A DNA stretch of 64,000 nucleotides from Agrobacterium tumefaciens str. B6. Lineage in GTDB: Bacteria > Pseudomonadota > Alphaproteobacteria > Rhizobiales > Rhizobiaceae. Location: the NCBI RefSeq assembly GCF_001541315.1, contig NZ_LMVK01000002.1, positions 86,977-150,976 of the forward strand, given 5' to 3'. The notes beneath the pieces are model-generated. The model was not told the DNA's origin. It did no database searches and saw only the letters and a program-made list of their open reading frames with translations. Positions 17,036 through 25,397 of this stretch are shown here, piece after piece; the first letter of the stretch is position 1, and every line of letters begins with the position of its first letter. The position numbers and the translations under genes are program-made.

Positions 17036-17380
17036 ATGCCCGACACGCCCCGATTTTTCCGCTATGCGGTTTTAGCCGCCATGTTTCCCGTGGCCGTCCT
17101 CGGCCTGGTGGCGACTCCGAACGAATATCGCGCCATCGGCATGGAGGCTGTCGATTGCGACGGCCCCATATCCGTTCTGATTGCCGCCGTGCCGGCGCTT
17201 GCGGTCTATGCAATTATCGGCTGGATGTTTCTCTCCGGAGCCAAACGCCATCGGGCGCTGATTTCAGCCTGTTTTTGTGGACTTGTGTGCCTGGCGCTCG
17301 TCTGGAATATCGGCATGGCGCTTCAGGAGCAGCGACGAAACGCGGCTGAAATGGCATGCGGTTTCAGTGGTCGATTGTGA
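17036..17380 (+). CDS. Small membrane protein of unknown function
   Basis: A 114-residue protein with three hydrophobic segments (about residues 10-26, 43-66 and 74-95), basic residues on the loops and no recognisable domain. GGAG lies 6 bases before the ATG. The 234-bp region upstream, shared with the divergent MarR-GNAT gene, could carry its promoter, so control by that regulator is possible. Not recognised; may be a general inner-membrane protein. Confidence 0.6.
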   Translation: MPDTPRFFRYAVLAAMFPVAVLGLVATPNEYRAIGMEAVDCDGPISVLIAAVPALAVYAIIGWMFLSGAKRHRALISACFCGLVCLALVWNIGMALQEQRRNAAEMACGFSGRL

Positions 17381-17420
17381 CCGCGCTCCGCTCAAGTCCT
17401 TCTGTAACCGTCCTGCCTGC

Positions 17421-18566
17421 TCAACGGAACCGAAGGTTTCGGCGTGTAAGCTGATCGACGGAGGTGCAGCCCATCAGCTTCATGCCGCGCTCGATTTCGA
17501 TACGCATCAGCTCAAGCGCCCGTTCCACGCCCGGTTGCCCGGCGGCGGCAAGGGGGAAAAGGTAATAGCGGCCGAGCCCCACGGCTTTCGCGCCGAGAGA
17601 CAGTGCTTTCAGAACATGGGTGCCGCGCTGCACGCCGCCATCCATCATCACGTCGATCCGGTCGCCGACCGCATCGACGATCTCGGCCAGTTGATCGAAG
17701 GCGCTGCGGGAGCCATCGAGCTGGCGCCCGCCGTGATTGGAAAGCACAATGCCGCTGCAGCCGATTTCCACGGCGCGTCTGGCGTCATCCACCGACATGA
17801 TGCCTTTAAGGCAGAACGGCCCGCCCCATTCGCGCACCATCTGCGCCACATCGTCCCAGTTCATCGAAGGGTCGAGCATGTCGGTGAAATAGCGGCTGAT
17901 GGAAAGAGCGCCGCCGTCCATTTTGATGTGGTCATCGAGCTGCGGCAGGCTGAAGCGCTCATGTGTAAGGTAATTGATGCCCCAGGCCGGCTTGATGGCG
18001 AATTGCGCGATGCCGGAAAGATTGAGCTTGAACGGAATGGCAAAGCCGGTGCGTTTGTCGCGCTCGCGGTTGCCGCCGGTGATGCTGTCCACGGTCAGCA
18101 TCATCGTCTCAACGCCGGCGCTCTTGGCGCGCGCCATCATATCGCGGTTGAGGCCGCGGTCCTTGTGGAAATAGAACTGATAGACCTGCGGGCCGCCGCT
18201 GATCCGGCGCGCTTCTTCCAGGCTCGTGGTGCCGAGCGAAGAGACGCCGAACATCGTGCCGTATTTCCCTGCCGCTGCCGCAACCGCCCGTTCCCCTTGA
18301 TGATGGAAAAGGCGTTGCAGCGCCGTCGGGGAACAATAGACCGGCATGGAGAGCTTCTGCCCCATGACGGTGACCGACATATCCACATCTGCCACGCCCC
18401 GCAGCACATCGGGAACGAGATCGCATTTTTCGAAGGCGGCCGTGTTTCTCCGATACGTCACCTCGTCATCGGCAGCGCCGTCTATGTAATTGAAGATCGG
18501 TCCGGGAAGACGCTGTTTGGCCATGCGGCGAAAATCGTGGAAATTATAGCAGTCTTTGAGTTGCAT
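17421..18566 (-). CDS. lldD: FMN-dependent alpha-hydroxy-acid dehydrogenase (L-lactate dehydrogenase type)
   Basis: A 381-residue flavoprotein of the LldD/glycolate oxidase family with a complete (beta/alpha)8 barrel. Seen are the N-terminal FNYIDGAADDEVTYRRN, the FMN and active-site segments VYQFYFHKDR and TVDSITGGNRERD, the catalytic histidine in SNHGGRQLDG, and the C-terminal GLGRYYLFPLAAAG. It oxidises L-lactate or a related 2-hydroxy acid and passes electrons to quinone. It is the last gene of the long minus-strand glycan operon, 50 bp after the beta-helix fusion gene, so it may act on a hydroxy acid produced by that pathway. Confidence 0.88.
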   Translation of the reverse strand: MQLKDCYNFHDFRRMAKQRLPGPIFNYIDGAADDEVTYRRNTAAFEKCDLVPDVLRGVADVDMSVTVMGQKLSMPVYCSPTALQRLFHHQGERAVAAAAGKYGTMFGVSSLGTTSLEEARRISGGPQVYQFYFHKDRGLNRDMMARAKSAGVETMMLTVDSITGGNRERDKRTGFAIPFKLNLSGIAQFAIKPAWGINYLTHERFSLPQLDDHIKMDGGALSISRYFTDMLDPSMNWDDVAQMVREWGGPFCLKGIMSVDDARRAVEIGCSGIVLSNHGGRQLDGSRSAFDQLAEIVDAVGDRIDVMMDGGVQRGTHVLKALSLGAKAVGLGRYYLFPLAAAGQPGVERALELMRIEIERGMKLMGCTSVDQLTRRNLRFR

Positions 18567-18616
18567 CTGTTACCCGACCGGTCCGGTTTGAAAGCTTTCA
18601 AAAGAGTATCGGAAAC

Positions 18617-20278
18617 CTATACCGGAGATTTAGGGCGGGCAATCGTGCCGTGGACGATTTCCGCAGGCTCAAAGCGATGGATGCCGCGAGGTCGGAACGG
18701 CAAGAGCTGTTCTGCAGCGAGAAGCTTCGCTGAAAGCCAGAGAACCGACATCCACATTTCCGTGCCCTGCAGCCCGGCCGGGTGCCCCTCTGCGAAGGCA
18801 AAGCCCTTGCCTCTTTGCCAGCGCCCCTCATTTCGGCTCAGAATTTCGCGGGCGATCTCCTTTGCTTCGTCCTGCCGGTGATCCGTCTGTTTCAGGCAGA
18901 GAAGAAGGGGATGGATCGTATCGAGCAGGTTGCAGGCATTAAAATTCCCGCCATGAAAACCGCCATAGGCATGATAATTGGCGATGACGGAGTCTATTAC
19001 TGCTGCCGGATAGGGAACGGGCAGGCCGAACTGGGCATGGGAGCCGCGGGTAAGCCGGTAAAAGCCGTTGACTGGTTGCAGCAGGCCCTGTGTGGAGGTC
19101 GGCTCACCCCAAAGCCCGGTGGTTTTCTCCACGTTCATGGCCAGCCAGCCGAAGAGAACGGTGAGATTGTCGCCGGATGTGAAATAGCGCCTGTTGACAT
19201 AAAGCGCGGTGGCGATGGCGTCTATGGTGGCGCCGCAATGCCATGCCCGGCTTTGCCACGGCAGTTTTTCCAGCAACAGGATGAGTTCGTCGGCGCGGAG
19301 ATGCTCGACGAAAGCGATCGGCTGTTTCGGCGTCGCGCCGAAACATTCAAGCGCATATCCGACTGCCAGAATATTGTAGAGGACGGCAGGGTCCTTCTCG
19401 GGCGGCGTTAACGGGCGGTGGTCACCGGCGAAAAACAGTCCGGTTTCCTGATCCTGCAGGGCCTGAAGGCTGGCCACGGTTTTTCCGGCATCGAAAGCGA
19501 TATCCTCCTGTCCGAAGGCCGCCGCGATCTCGATCGCATCGCACAGATGCCTGACGCTTTCGACCTCATGTCCGGATGCATCGGCGGAACGATAGATGCC
19601 ATCTTCGCCATAGGAGCGGATGGCGGCAAGCCAGTCGCCGGCAATCTCCTTGCCGAGTTCTTGCAGCAGATGATCGGGCAGCTTCGGTGCGGCCGCTTTT
19701 CCTCCGCGGTATCGCAGAACCCGGGCGGGAACGCCGCCTGCAATGGCCATGGCGGGAATGTTTTTCGCCACCACCGCGCCTGCGGCGATAACAGCGCCGC
19801 GTCCTATCTTCACTCCATCAAGCACAACCGCATTGGCGCCGATCCAGACGTCGTCACCAATCTCTATCCCGAGCGAGGTCAGCGGTTGGCGATAGATCGG
19901 AGTTTCAATGTCGTCGAAACCATGGTTGAAGCCGACGATGCTGACATGTGAGGCGATACGCACGCCGTTGCCGATCGTCACCTTGCCGGAAAGACAGGCA
20001 TAGGGATTGATCGAGACATTTTCACCCAGTTCGACATTGCCGCGCACGATTGCATAACCGGCGACCCACGACTGCGCGCCCATCAATAGCCTGTCCGTAT
20101 GCACCTCGGCCTTGTCGGCAATGTAAACGCCCTGCCCGAAAACGGCGTTGGCAGAGCGCTCAAGGCCGCGCAGCCGCGCCTGATGGTCGGGGCTGTCGAT
20201 ATCCTCCTGCTTCCGCTCCCAGGTCAGGATGTTCAGCCGATCCGGCCTTTGGGAAACACCCGGTGTGTCGTCGGTCAT
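18617..20278 (-). CDS. Left-handed beta-helix acyltransferase-like domain fused to an alpha/alpha-toroid domain
   Basis: A 553-residue protein in two parts. Residues about 45-195 carry hexapeptide repeats of a left-handed beta helix ending IAGGVPARVLRYRGG, like maltose O-acetyltransferase/CysE-type acetyltransferases; the usual acceptor-site His is seen in VGFNHGF. Residues about 200-553 are all-helical with recurrent Trp/Gly motifs (WHCGATIDAIATALY, GLWGE, GGNFNACNLLDTIHPLLLCL, GTEMWMSVLWLS), resembling the prenyltransferase/squalene-cyclase type toroid used by several polysaccharide-active families. I do not recognise a characterised homologue. Only 5 bp separate it from the DUF2264 gene; CGGAG abuts the ATG, unusually close, so the true start may be slightly downstream. 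A role in modifying or processing the operon's glycan is inferred. Confidence 0.75.
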   Translation of the reverse strand: MTDDTPGVSQRPDRLNILTWERKQEDIDSPDHQARLRGLERSANAVFGQGVYIADKAEVHTDRLLMGAQSWVAGYAIVRGNVELGENVSINPYACLSGKVTIGNGVRIASHVSIVGFNHGFDDIETPIYRQPLTSLGIEIGDDVWIGANAVVLDGVKIGRGAVIAAGAVVAKNIPAMAIAGGVPARVLRYRGGKAAAPKLPDHLLQELGKEIAGDWLAAIRSYGEDGIYRSADASGHEVESVRHLCDAIEIAAAFGQEDIAFDAGKTVASLQALQDQETGLFFAGDHRPLTPPEKDPAVLYNILAVGYALECFGATPKQPIAFVEHLRADELILLLEKLPWQSRAWHCGATIDAIATALYVNRRYFTSGDNLTVLFGWLAMNVEKTTGLWGEPTSTQGLLQPVNGFYRLTRGSHAQFGLPVPYPAAVIDSVIANYHAYGGFHGGNFNACNLLDTIHPLLLCLKQTDHRQDEAKEIAREILSRNEGRWQRGKGFAFAEGHPAGLQGTEMWMSVLWLSAKLLAAEQLLPFRPRGIHRFEPAEIVHGTIARPKSPV

Positions 20279-20283
20279 CTCCG

Positions 20284-22149
20284 TCAGCCTGCGCGGGTTT
20301 CATCGAGAGCATGGGCGGGAACGCGCCGTCCTTCCCGCTTGAACATCTTTTCCAGCCCTGCGAGATCAGGAATATCGGGAAGGGCAGCCAATGCAGCCTC
20401 TGCCTCTTTGCCGACCGGCAGTGCCATGGCCGCCGTCACCAGCAGCGTTTCGCCGGAGGCGACGGTGCCGCGCAATTGCGGAACAAGGGTTCTGGCGTGG
20501 ATAAGGTTGGTATTGGCGATTGCCTGATGGCATAGGCCTTCGCGCCGAATGCCAGCGGAAAGATCGGCGATGAGGCTGGTGTCAGTCTGTCCGTAACAGA
20601 CAGCGCGACCTTCACCCGCCTCGGTGCGGTCGCTATTGAAATCGGCCCGCTCTATGGCAAATCCGCCTTCTGATGTTTGCAAGGGGCGTGGGGTGCGGAT
20701 GCGGTGCAGCCTTATGTGCCAGGGGTTTTGCGGCACGAGCCAGGTCTCGATCTCGACATCCGCCCATGGCCGCCAGCGGGAATAGAGGCAGTCTTTGGCA
20801 ATCAACGCCTCTTCCATCGTCTCGCGGGTGCGGAAGTGCACCCCATCGTCGGAAAGGCCGAGCATGCCGTCGAAACTCGCGGCGGCAAAATGCCGGTCAT
20901 CCGCTTCGATATTGAAGGCATAACGGGTGGAATAGACGAATTTCGAGTATTTTTCCTGCGCGCCGCGCATCCTCTCGTGCTGTTGCCCGGAGGACAGGAC
21001 CACGATGTTGCCCGGCGTATGAAAGGCCACCATGCCGGGCTCTGCTAGGGGAACCGGTTCGGCAAACTCCTGCGGTTCGGCCTCTTCCGCGGCCCAGAAG
21101 GGGTGATCGGCGGGCAGCGCCAGCGGCAGGAAAAATTTAAGCGCCCAATAGGGCGAACAGGGAGAATTATAGCTCTCGCTCATCAGAAGGTTCGGATAGG
21201 CGTATCCAACTGACAGGACGCCATCGCGATCGGCGATAGGCCGCTTCGACCACCAGCGGATATGGCGCATGTAATAACCCTTGATTTCCGGCCACGGCAG
21301 GGCCTTGAGACCGGAAAAGGCAAGAGCGCCCCAGAAGCCGCCCGCCGCAAACCGGTAGGTCTGGCTGCGCCCGAAGGCGAGCGAGGCTCCGTCCGGCCCG
21401 AACCAGTGGCGCATGTCGCGGGCGAAGATGTGCGAGCGTTCCAGCAACCGTGTTTTTCGCGCGTCGTCCCCTTTCGCCAGCACGGTATAGATCAGACCGT
21501 AAAAATGCATGGCGAAGGGAATATAATGATCGACCCGGCGCACCGGCCCGTCTCGATACCAGCCATTGCCGATATCGAAAGCCTCGAGCTCATCGAGATA
21601 GGTCTGGGTCTTAGCGCGGTCGAATTCCACACCCACCTTTTCCAGTCCGAGATCGATCAGGACGCGGAAGAATTTCCAGTTATTGTCGACGAATTCCCGC
21701 TCGCGGGCGGCCAGCAGATAGGCGGCGACAGCCTGTTTGTCCGTTTCGGCGAGTGGCTCCCACATATGCTCGGGAACCATGGTGAGCGCAAATCCTATGG
21801 CCGCCAGTTCGACCAGCCGCTGATGACGGTCGGCGGTATCGCCCCAATATTCGGGGTGAGCCGGGTTGGCGCCATTGGCCAGTCCACGCCGATAGAGATC
21901 CCAGTGCGGAAAGTCATAACCACCGGCGGCAAGCGGGACGATGCCCCACAGTGGGCGGGCAAAACCCTCCAGTTCCGCCGCAGGAAAATCGAAAATCGCC
22001 CCGGTTGCACCGAGCCGTACACGCGCGCCGCCGGGCGAAAAACAGGCAAGCAGCGGGTTGAAGAGATCGATCACCGCCTTTGCGAGATCGTCCCTGCTGC
22101 GAAGCGGGTTGTGAAAGAGTGGATTGGCTTTGGCGGTCTCGTGAGGCAC
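20284..22149 (-). CDS. DUF2264 domain-containing protein
   Basis: A 621-residue protein of the DUF2264 family. The N-terminal 350-400 residues are helical with a toroid-like pattern (NPLRSRDDLAKAVIDLF, FARPLWGIVPLAAGG, YYMRHIRWWSKRP), and the C-terminal third is beta-rich. No signal peptide, so probably cytoplasmic. The family has no established activity that I know; it recurs in polysaccharide-utilisation loci next to sugar transporters and uronate-acting enzymes, as here. Begins with a GTG at 22149 and a weak ribosome binding site. Follows the binding-protein gene after a strong stem-loop. Confidence 0.82.
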   Translation of the reverse strand: MPHETAKANPLFHNPLRSRDDLAKAVIDLFNPLLACFSPGGARVRLGATGAIFDFPAAELEGFARPLWGIVPLAAGGYDFPHWDLYRRGLANGANPAHPEYWGDTADRHQRLVELAAIGFALTMVPEHMWEPLAETDKQAVAAYLLAAREREFVDNNWKFFRVLIDLGLEKVGVEFDRAKTQTYLDELEAFDIGNGWYRDGPVRRVDHYIPFAMHFYGLIYTVLAKGDDARKTRLLERSHIFARDMRHWFGPDGASLAFGRSQTYRFAAGGFWGALAFSGLKALPWPEIKGYYMRHIRWWSKRPIADRDGVLSVGYAYPNLLMSESYNSPCSPYWALKFFLPLALPADHPFWAAEEAEPQEFAEPVPLAEPGMVAFHTPGNIVVLSSGQQHERMRGAQEKYSKFVYSTRYAFNIEADDRHFAAASFDGMLGLSDDGVHFRTRETMEEALIAKDCLYSRWRPWADVEIETWLVPQNPWHIRLHRIRTPRPLQTSEGGFAIERADFNSDRTEAGEGRAVCYGQTDTSLIADLSAGIRREGLCHQAIANTNLIHARTLVPQLRGTVASGETLLVTAAMALPVGKEAEAALAALPDIPDLAGLEKMFKREGRRVPAHALDETRAG

Positions 22150-22184
22150 GGTTACGAATGTCCGGAATTCATGATCAAAGGAAA

Positions 22185-22211
22185 GGGCCGCGGGCTTATC
22201 GCCCGCGGCCC
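22185..22211 (-). other. Stem-loop after the sugar-binding-protein gene
   Basis: GGGCCGCGGGC (22185-22195) and GCCCGCGGCCC (22201-22211) make a perfect 11-bp GC stem with a 5-nt loop, 10 bp beyond the stop of the binding-protein gene on the minus strand. It could act as a partial terminator or mRNA stabiliser, favouring binding protein over DUF2264 expression. Confidence 0.65.
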
Positions 22212-22220
22212 CCGCGATAA

Positions 22221-23501
22221 TTATTTGATGGCTTTGACGCCGTCATTCATGTCCTTGATGCCGTCATCGATGGAGATATTGTCGGTCATCAGCGCGTCAT
22301 GCACGCGGTTCAGAACGACCTCGATCTTGGCTGCATTTGGATTGACCGCCATTTCCAGATAGGCCTTGCCCGCCTGCAGCGCGTCCTTGCTGTTCTGATC
22401 CTGCGGAAAGCCCGGCAGCGCTGCGATCTTCTGAGCCACATCGTCGGTTCTGAGCGCAGGGAAAGTGCCGGTGGAGGCGATGATCGCCGCACCCTCAGGT
22501 CCGGTGACGAAGTGGATGAAATCCAGCGCTGCTTCCTTGTGGCCGGAGTTGGCATTCACCGACAATCCGGCAATCTGCGCAGCCGTCGCGCCTGCCGCGA
22601 CCCCATCCGGATGGGGGAATTTCACGATGCCCCAATTGACGCTTTTCGACTCGCCCGATTTTACCTTGGCGATCTGGGTTCCGACGAACCAGGTGCCCAT
22701 GGGCAACATCCCGATCGTTCCGTTGAAGAACAGGGCGGAATAGTGGGTGTTGGATGTTTTCAGCGAGGCATAGGACGGTATCGCGCCGCTCTTTTGCAGG
22801 GCAAGTGCCCGCTCATACCAGGGTTTCAGGAATTCATAATTGCCGTCCACCAGCGTGTGCTTGCCATCCTGAATGCCGGGCAGTTGCACCGTCGAACGCC
22901 AGGTGTGCAGCAGCGCGCCATAAACGCGGTTGGCGCCCATGCCGCCTTTCAGCTTGCCCGCGATTTCATCGAATTGCGCCCAGCTCATGTCATTGGTGGG
23001 GTAAGGCACGCCCGCCTTGTCGAAAATATCCTTGTTGTAATAGACCACCCAGAAATCCGAGCGGAATGGCAAAGCATAAATCTTGCCGTCGATGGTCAGT
23101 TCCTCGATCAGGCCGCCATAGGGGGCCGTCTCGATCTTCTGGTCCTTGATGAAACCGCTGAGATCGGTGATGTTGCCGGCGCGCACCAGATTGGCGTAGC
23201 CGGGCACATCCTTGATGGTGACGACATCAATATCCTTGGAGCCGCCGGTCAGCTGCGTGGATATCATCTGCGTATAGTCCTGCGAGCCGAGGTCCACCAC
23301 CTCGAACGTCACATTCGGATGCTTCTGCTTGTAGGCCTCCATCAAGGGCTTGAAATAAGCGCCCTTATCCAGATCCCACAACGCCCATTTAAGCGTGACG
23401 GGTGCATCACCCGCAGCAAGCGCGGTTCCTCCCATGCCGATCGCAATGCCGAGACCGGCGGTTGCGAGAGCAAATGCACGTCTGGTTGTCGTAAACTCCA
23501 T
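22221..23501 (-). CDS. Carbohydrate ABC transporter substrate-binding protein
   Basis: A 426-residue extracellular solute-binding protein of family 1. An N-terminal signal of twin-arginine-like type (TTTRRAFALATAGLG) covers about residues 1-30 with cleavage near ALA-AGD. The mature protein shows SBP_bac_1 features such as VDLGSQDYTQMISTQLTGG, ALPFRSDFWVVYYNKDIF and GMLPMGTWF. It should bind an oligosaccharide in the periplasm for the permeases at 26575-28365. Start chosen at 23501 because GGAAGGAAA lies upstream; the open frame continues upstream to 23831 but that stretch is Arg/Cys-rich and lies over the YesL-like gene. Confidence 0.93.
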   Translation of the reverse strand: MEFTTTRRAFALATAGLGIAIGMGGTALAAGDAPVTLKWALWDLDKGAYFKPLMEAYKQKHPNVTFEVVDLGSQDYTQMISTQLTGGSKDIDVVTIKDVPGYANLVRAGNITDLSGFIKDQKIETAPYGGLIEELTIDGKIYALPFRSDFWVVYYNKDIFDKAGVPYPTNDMSWAQFDEIAGKLKGGMGANRVYGALLHTWRSTVQLPGIQDGKHTLVDGNYEFLKPWYERALALQKSGAIPSYASLKTSNTHYSALFFNGTIGMLPMGTWFVGTQIAKVKSGESKSVNWGIVKFPHPDGVAAGATAAQIAGLSVNANSGHKEAALDFIHFVTGPEGAAIIASTGTFPALRTDDVAQKIAALPGFPQDQNSKDALQAGKAYLEMAVNPNAAKIEVVLNRVHDALMTDNISIDDGIKDMNDGVKAIK

Positions 23502-23547
23502 AGCCCGTTTCCTTCCCTGACTGATGTCGTTTTGATTTTGGTCTGCC

Positions 23548-24255
23548 TTAAGTGCCGCTCCCCGCCGGTTCGGGCATCCGCACACGCGTTTTCGCGGCGG
23601 CGTTTCTCGCCGCGAAACACAGGGCGAACATGCCGAGCGAAAAATTGATGGTTGCCGGCATGAACACGGACACCGGATAAAAAAGGATATGTGCGAGCCA
23701 GAGCGCTGCGACGAACCCGAGCGCCGCCAACATCGGCAACGGTTTCGTGAGTGCAAGAAATGCCGCCTGCCGCAGGGTTTCCGAAAGCGGCAGGTCCTGC
23801 TGCCTGGCCAGAACAACACTGGCATAGGCACTGAGGAGGATGAGGAATAGCGTTACCGCCAGGCTGATCGCAAAAGGCAGGCTGTAAGCGAGCTGAAGCC
23901 GGGCGGCCCCGGCATAACTGACAGTCGCATAAGTACCGGCGCTCACCAGCAATGCGCTTAACACCACAAGCGCGGTGCCGCGCAGGGCGAGTTTTCGCAG
24001 GGCTTCGAGAAAGTCACGTAGCAGATAGGTATTTTTATCGTCCGCGAAGGACACACAGATGCGGGCCATGGCGAACATCGCCGCCGGCATCGTCACCACC
24101 GGCAGACTGGCGATGATGAAGAGGATGTTGAGCTTCCCCATCTCCCACCATTCGCGTTTGAGGATATCCAGGAAGAGCGCAAGGCCGGTCAGCGGCGGGG
24201 CGTTCTTGTCGATCCCGGCTCCTTCCTTCGTCCATAACCCTTCCAGCCATTGCAT
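23548..24255 (-). CDS. YesL-family (DUF624) membrane protein
   Basis: A 235-residue inner-membrane protein with about five hydrophobic helices. The N-terminal pattern TKEGAGIDKNAPPLTGLALFLDILKREWWEMGKLNIL and the following long helix fit the DUF624/YesL family, which is found inside rhamnogalacturonan, pectin and other glycan uptake operons without a proven function. The ATG at 24255 has GGGAGAA upstream; the frame upstream to 24321 overlaps the ATPase gene. It lies between the ATPase and binding-protein genes. Confidence 0.8.
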   Translation of the reverse strand: MQWLEGLWTKEGAGIDKNAPPLTGLALFLDILKREWWEMGKLNILFIIASLPVVTMPAAMFAMARICVSFADDKNTYLLRDFLEALRKLALRGTALVVLSALLVSAGTYATVSYAGAARLQLAYSLPFAISLAVTLFLILLSAYASVVLARQQDLPLSETLRQAAFLALTKPLPMLAALGFVAALWLAHILFYPVSVFMPATINFSLGMFALCFAARNAAAKTRVRMPEPAGSGT

Positions 24256-24274
24256 CGCGTTTCTCCCGGCCGCG

Positions 24275-25384
24275 TCAGTAAAGGATCGATCGTTCGGTGA
24301 CAGGATCGAAAAGCTGCGCATTTGTCAGATCGGCCACCAGTTCGACGGGATCGCCGATCTTTGCCCTGAAACGTGGTGAGACGCGCGCAACGAGGTTTCT
24401 GCCGCCGGAGACGAGGTTGAGATGCACTTCCGATCCCATCGGCTCCGCCAGTTCCACCGTCGCACTGAAGGGCGCGACATTGCCGGCATCGATATCCGCG
24501 GGGGCGAATTCGTGGAAATTTTCCGGTCGGATGCCAAGAATGATGTCCTTTTCCTCGTAAGGTCGCAGACGCCCGGCATCGATTTCGGTTGGCAGCGGCA
24601 GGGAAGTGCCGTCGAACAGGGCGGTGAAACGGTCCCCGTCACGGCGTAGCGTCACGGGGAGCATATTCATCTGTGGTGCGCCGATGAAACCTGCGACGAA
24701 CATGTTGATCGGCCGGTCGTAGAGGTTTTGCGGCGTATCCACCTGCTGGATATGGCCGTCCTTCATCACCACGATGCGATCCGCCATGGTCATGGCTTCC
24801 ACCTGATCATGGGTCACGTAAATGAAGGTGGCGTCCAGCCGCTTGTGCAGCTTGGAAATTTCCGACCGCATGGTGCCGCGCAGCTTGGCGTCCAGATTGG
24901 AAAGCGGTTCGTCGAGCAGGAAAACTTCCGGATTGCGCACCATCGCCCGGCCGAGAGCGACACGCTGGCGCTGGCCGCCGGACAGCGCCTTGGGCTTGCG
25001 GTTCAGCAGATGGGTGATGTCGAGAATTTTCGCCGCTTCCTTGACCTTGGTATCGATGATCTCGCGCGGCGCTTTCCTGAGTTCCAGGCCGAAGGCCATG
25101 TTCTTGTAGACGGTCATATGCGGATAAAGCGCATAATTCTGGAACACCATGGCGATATCGCGATCCTTGGATGGCACGTCATTCATCACGTCTTCGCCGA
25201 TGCGCAACTCGCCGCCGGAAATTTCCTCCAGCCCGGCGATCATCCTGAGCGTGGTGGATTTTCCACATCCGGAAGGGCCGACCAGAATAATGAATTCCTT
25301 GTCGGCAATATCCAGATCGATATCGTGAACGACCTTGAGTGCGCCGAAGGTTTTGTTGAGTTTTTTCAGGGAAATGCTAGCCAT
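24275..25384 (-). CDS. Carbohydrate ABC transporter ATP-binding protein (UgpC/MalK family)
   Basis: A 369-residue ATPase with an N-terminal nucleotide-binding domain (Walker A GPSGCGKST, signature [15 protein letters not shown], Walker B VFLLDEPLSNLDAKLR, switch His in VTHDQVEA) and a C-terminal OB-fold regulatory domain from about residue 240 (FIGAPQMNMLPV, GIRPENFHEF). It drives the MalFG-type permeases of the same operon. GAGGAA precedes the ATG; the gene starts 13 bp after the GH88 gene. Confidence 0.95.
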   Translation of the reverse strand: MASISLKKLNKTFGALKVVHDIDLDIADKEFIILVGPSGCGKSTTLRMIAGLEEISGGELRIGEDVMNDVPSKDRDIAMVFQNYALYPHMTVYKNMAFGLELRKAPREIIDTKVKEAAKILDITHLLNRKPKALSGGQRQRVALGRAMVRNPEVFLLDEPLSNLDAKLRGTMRSEISKLHKRLDATFIYVTHDQVEAMTMADRIVVMKDGHIQQVDTPQNLYDRPINMFVAGFIGAPQMNMLPVTLRRDGDRFTALFDGTSLPLPTEIDAGRLRPYEEKDIILGIRPENFHEFAPADIDAGNVAPFSATVELAEPMGSEVHLNLVSGGRNLVARVSPRFRAKIGDPVELVADLTNAQLFDPVTERSILY

Positions 25385-25397
25385 CTGTTCCTCGCGC

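Noticed and set aside
23502..23831. Upstream extension of the sugar-binding-protein frame
   Set aside because: The added 110 residues are Arg/Cys-rich, overlap the YesL-like gene antisense-frame style, and would destroy the signal peptide at MEFTTTRRAF.
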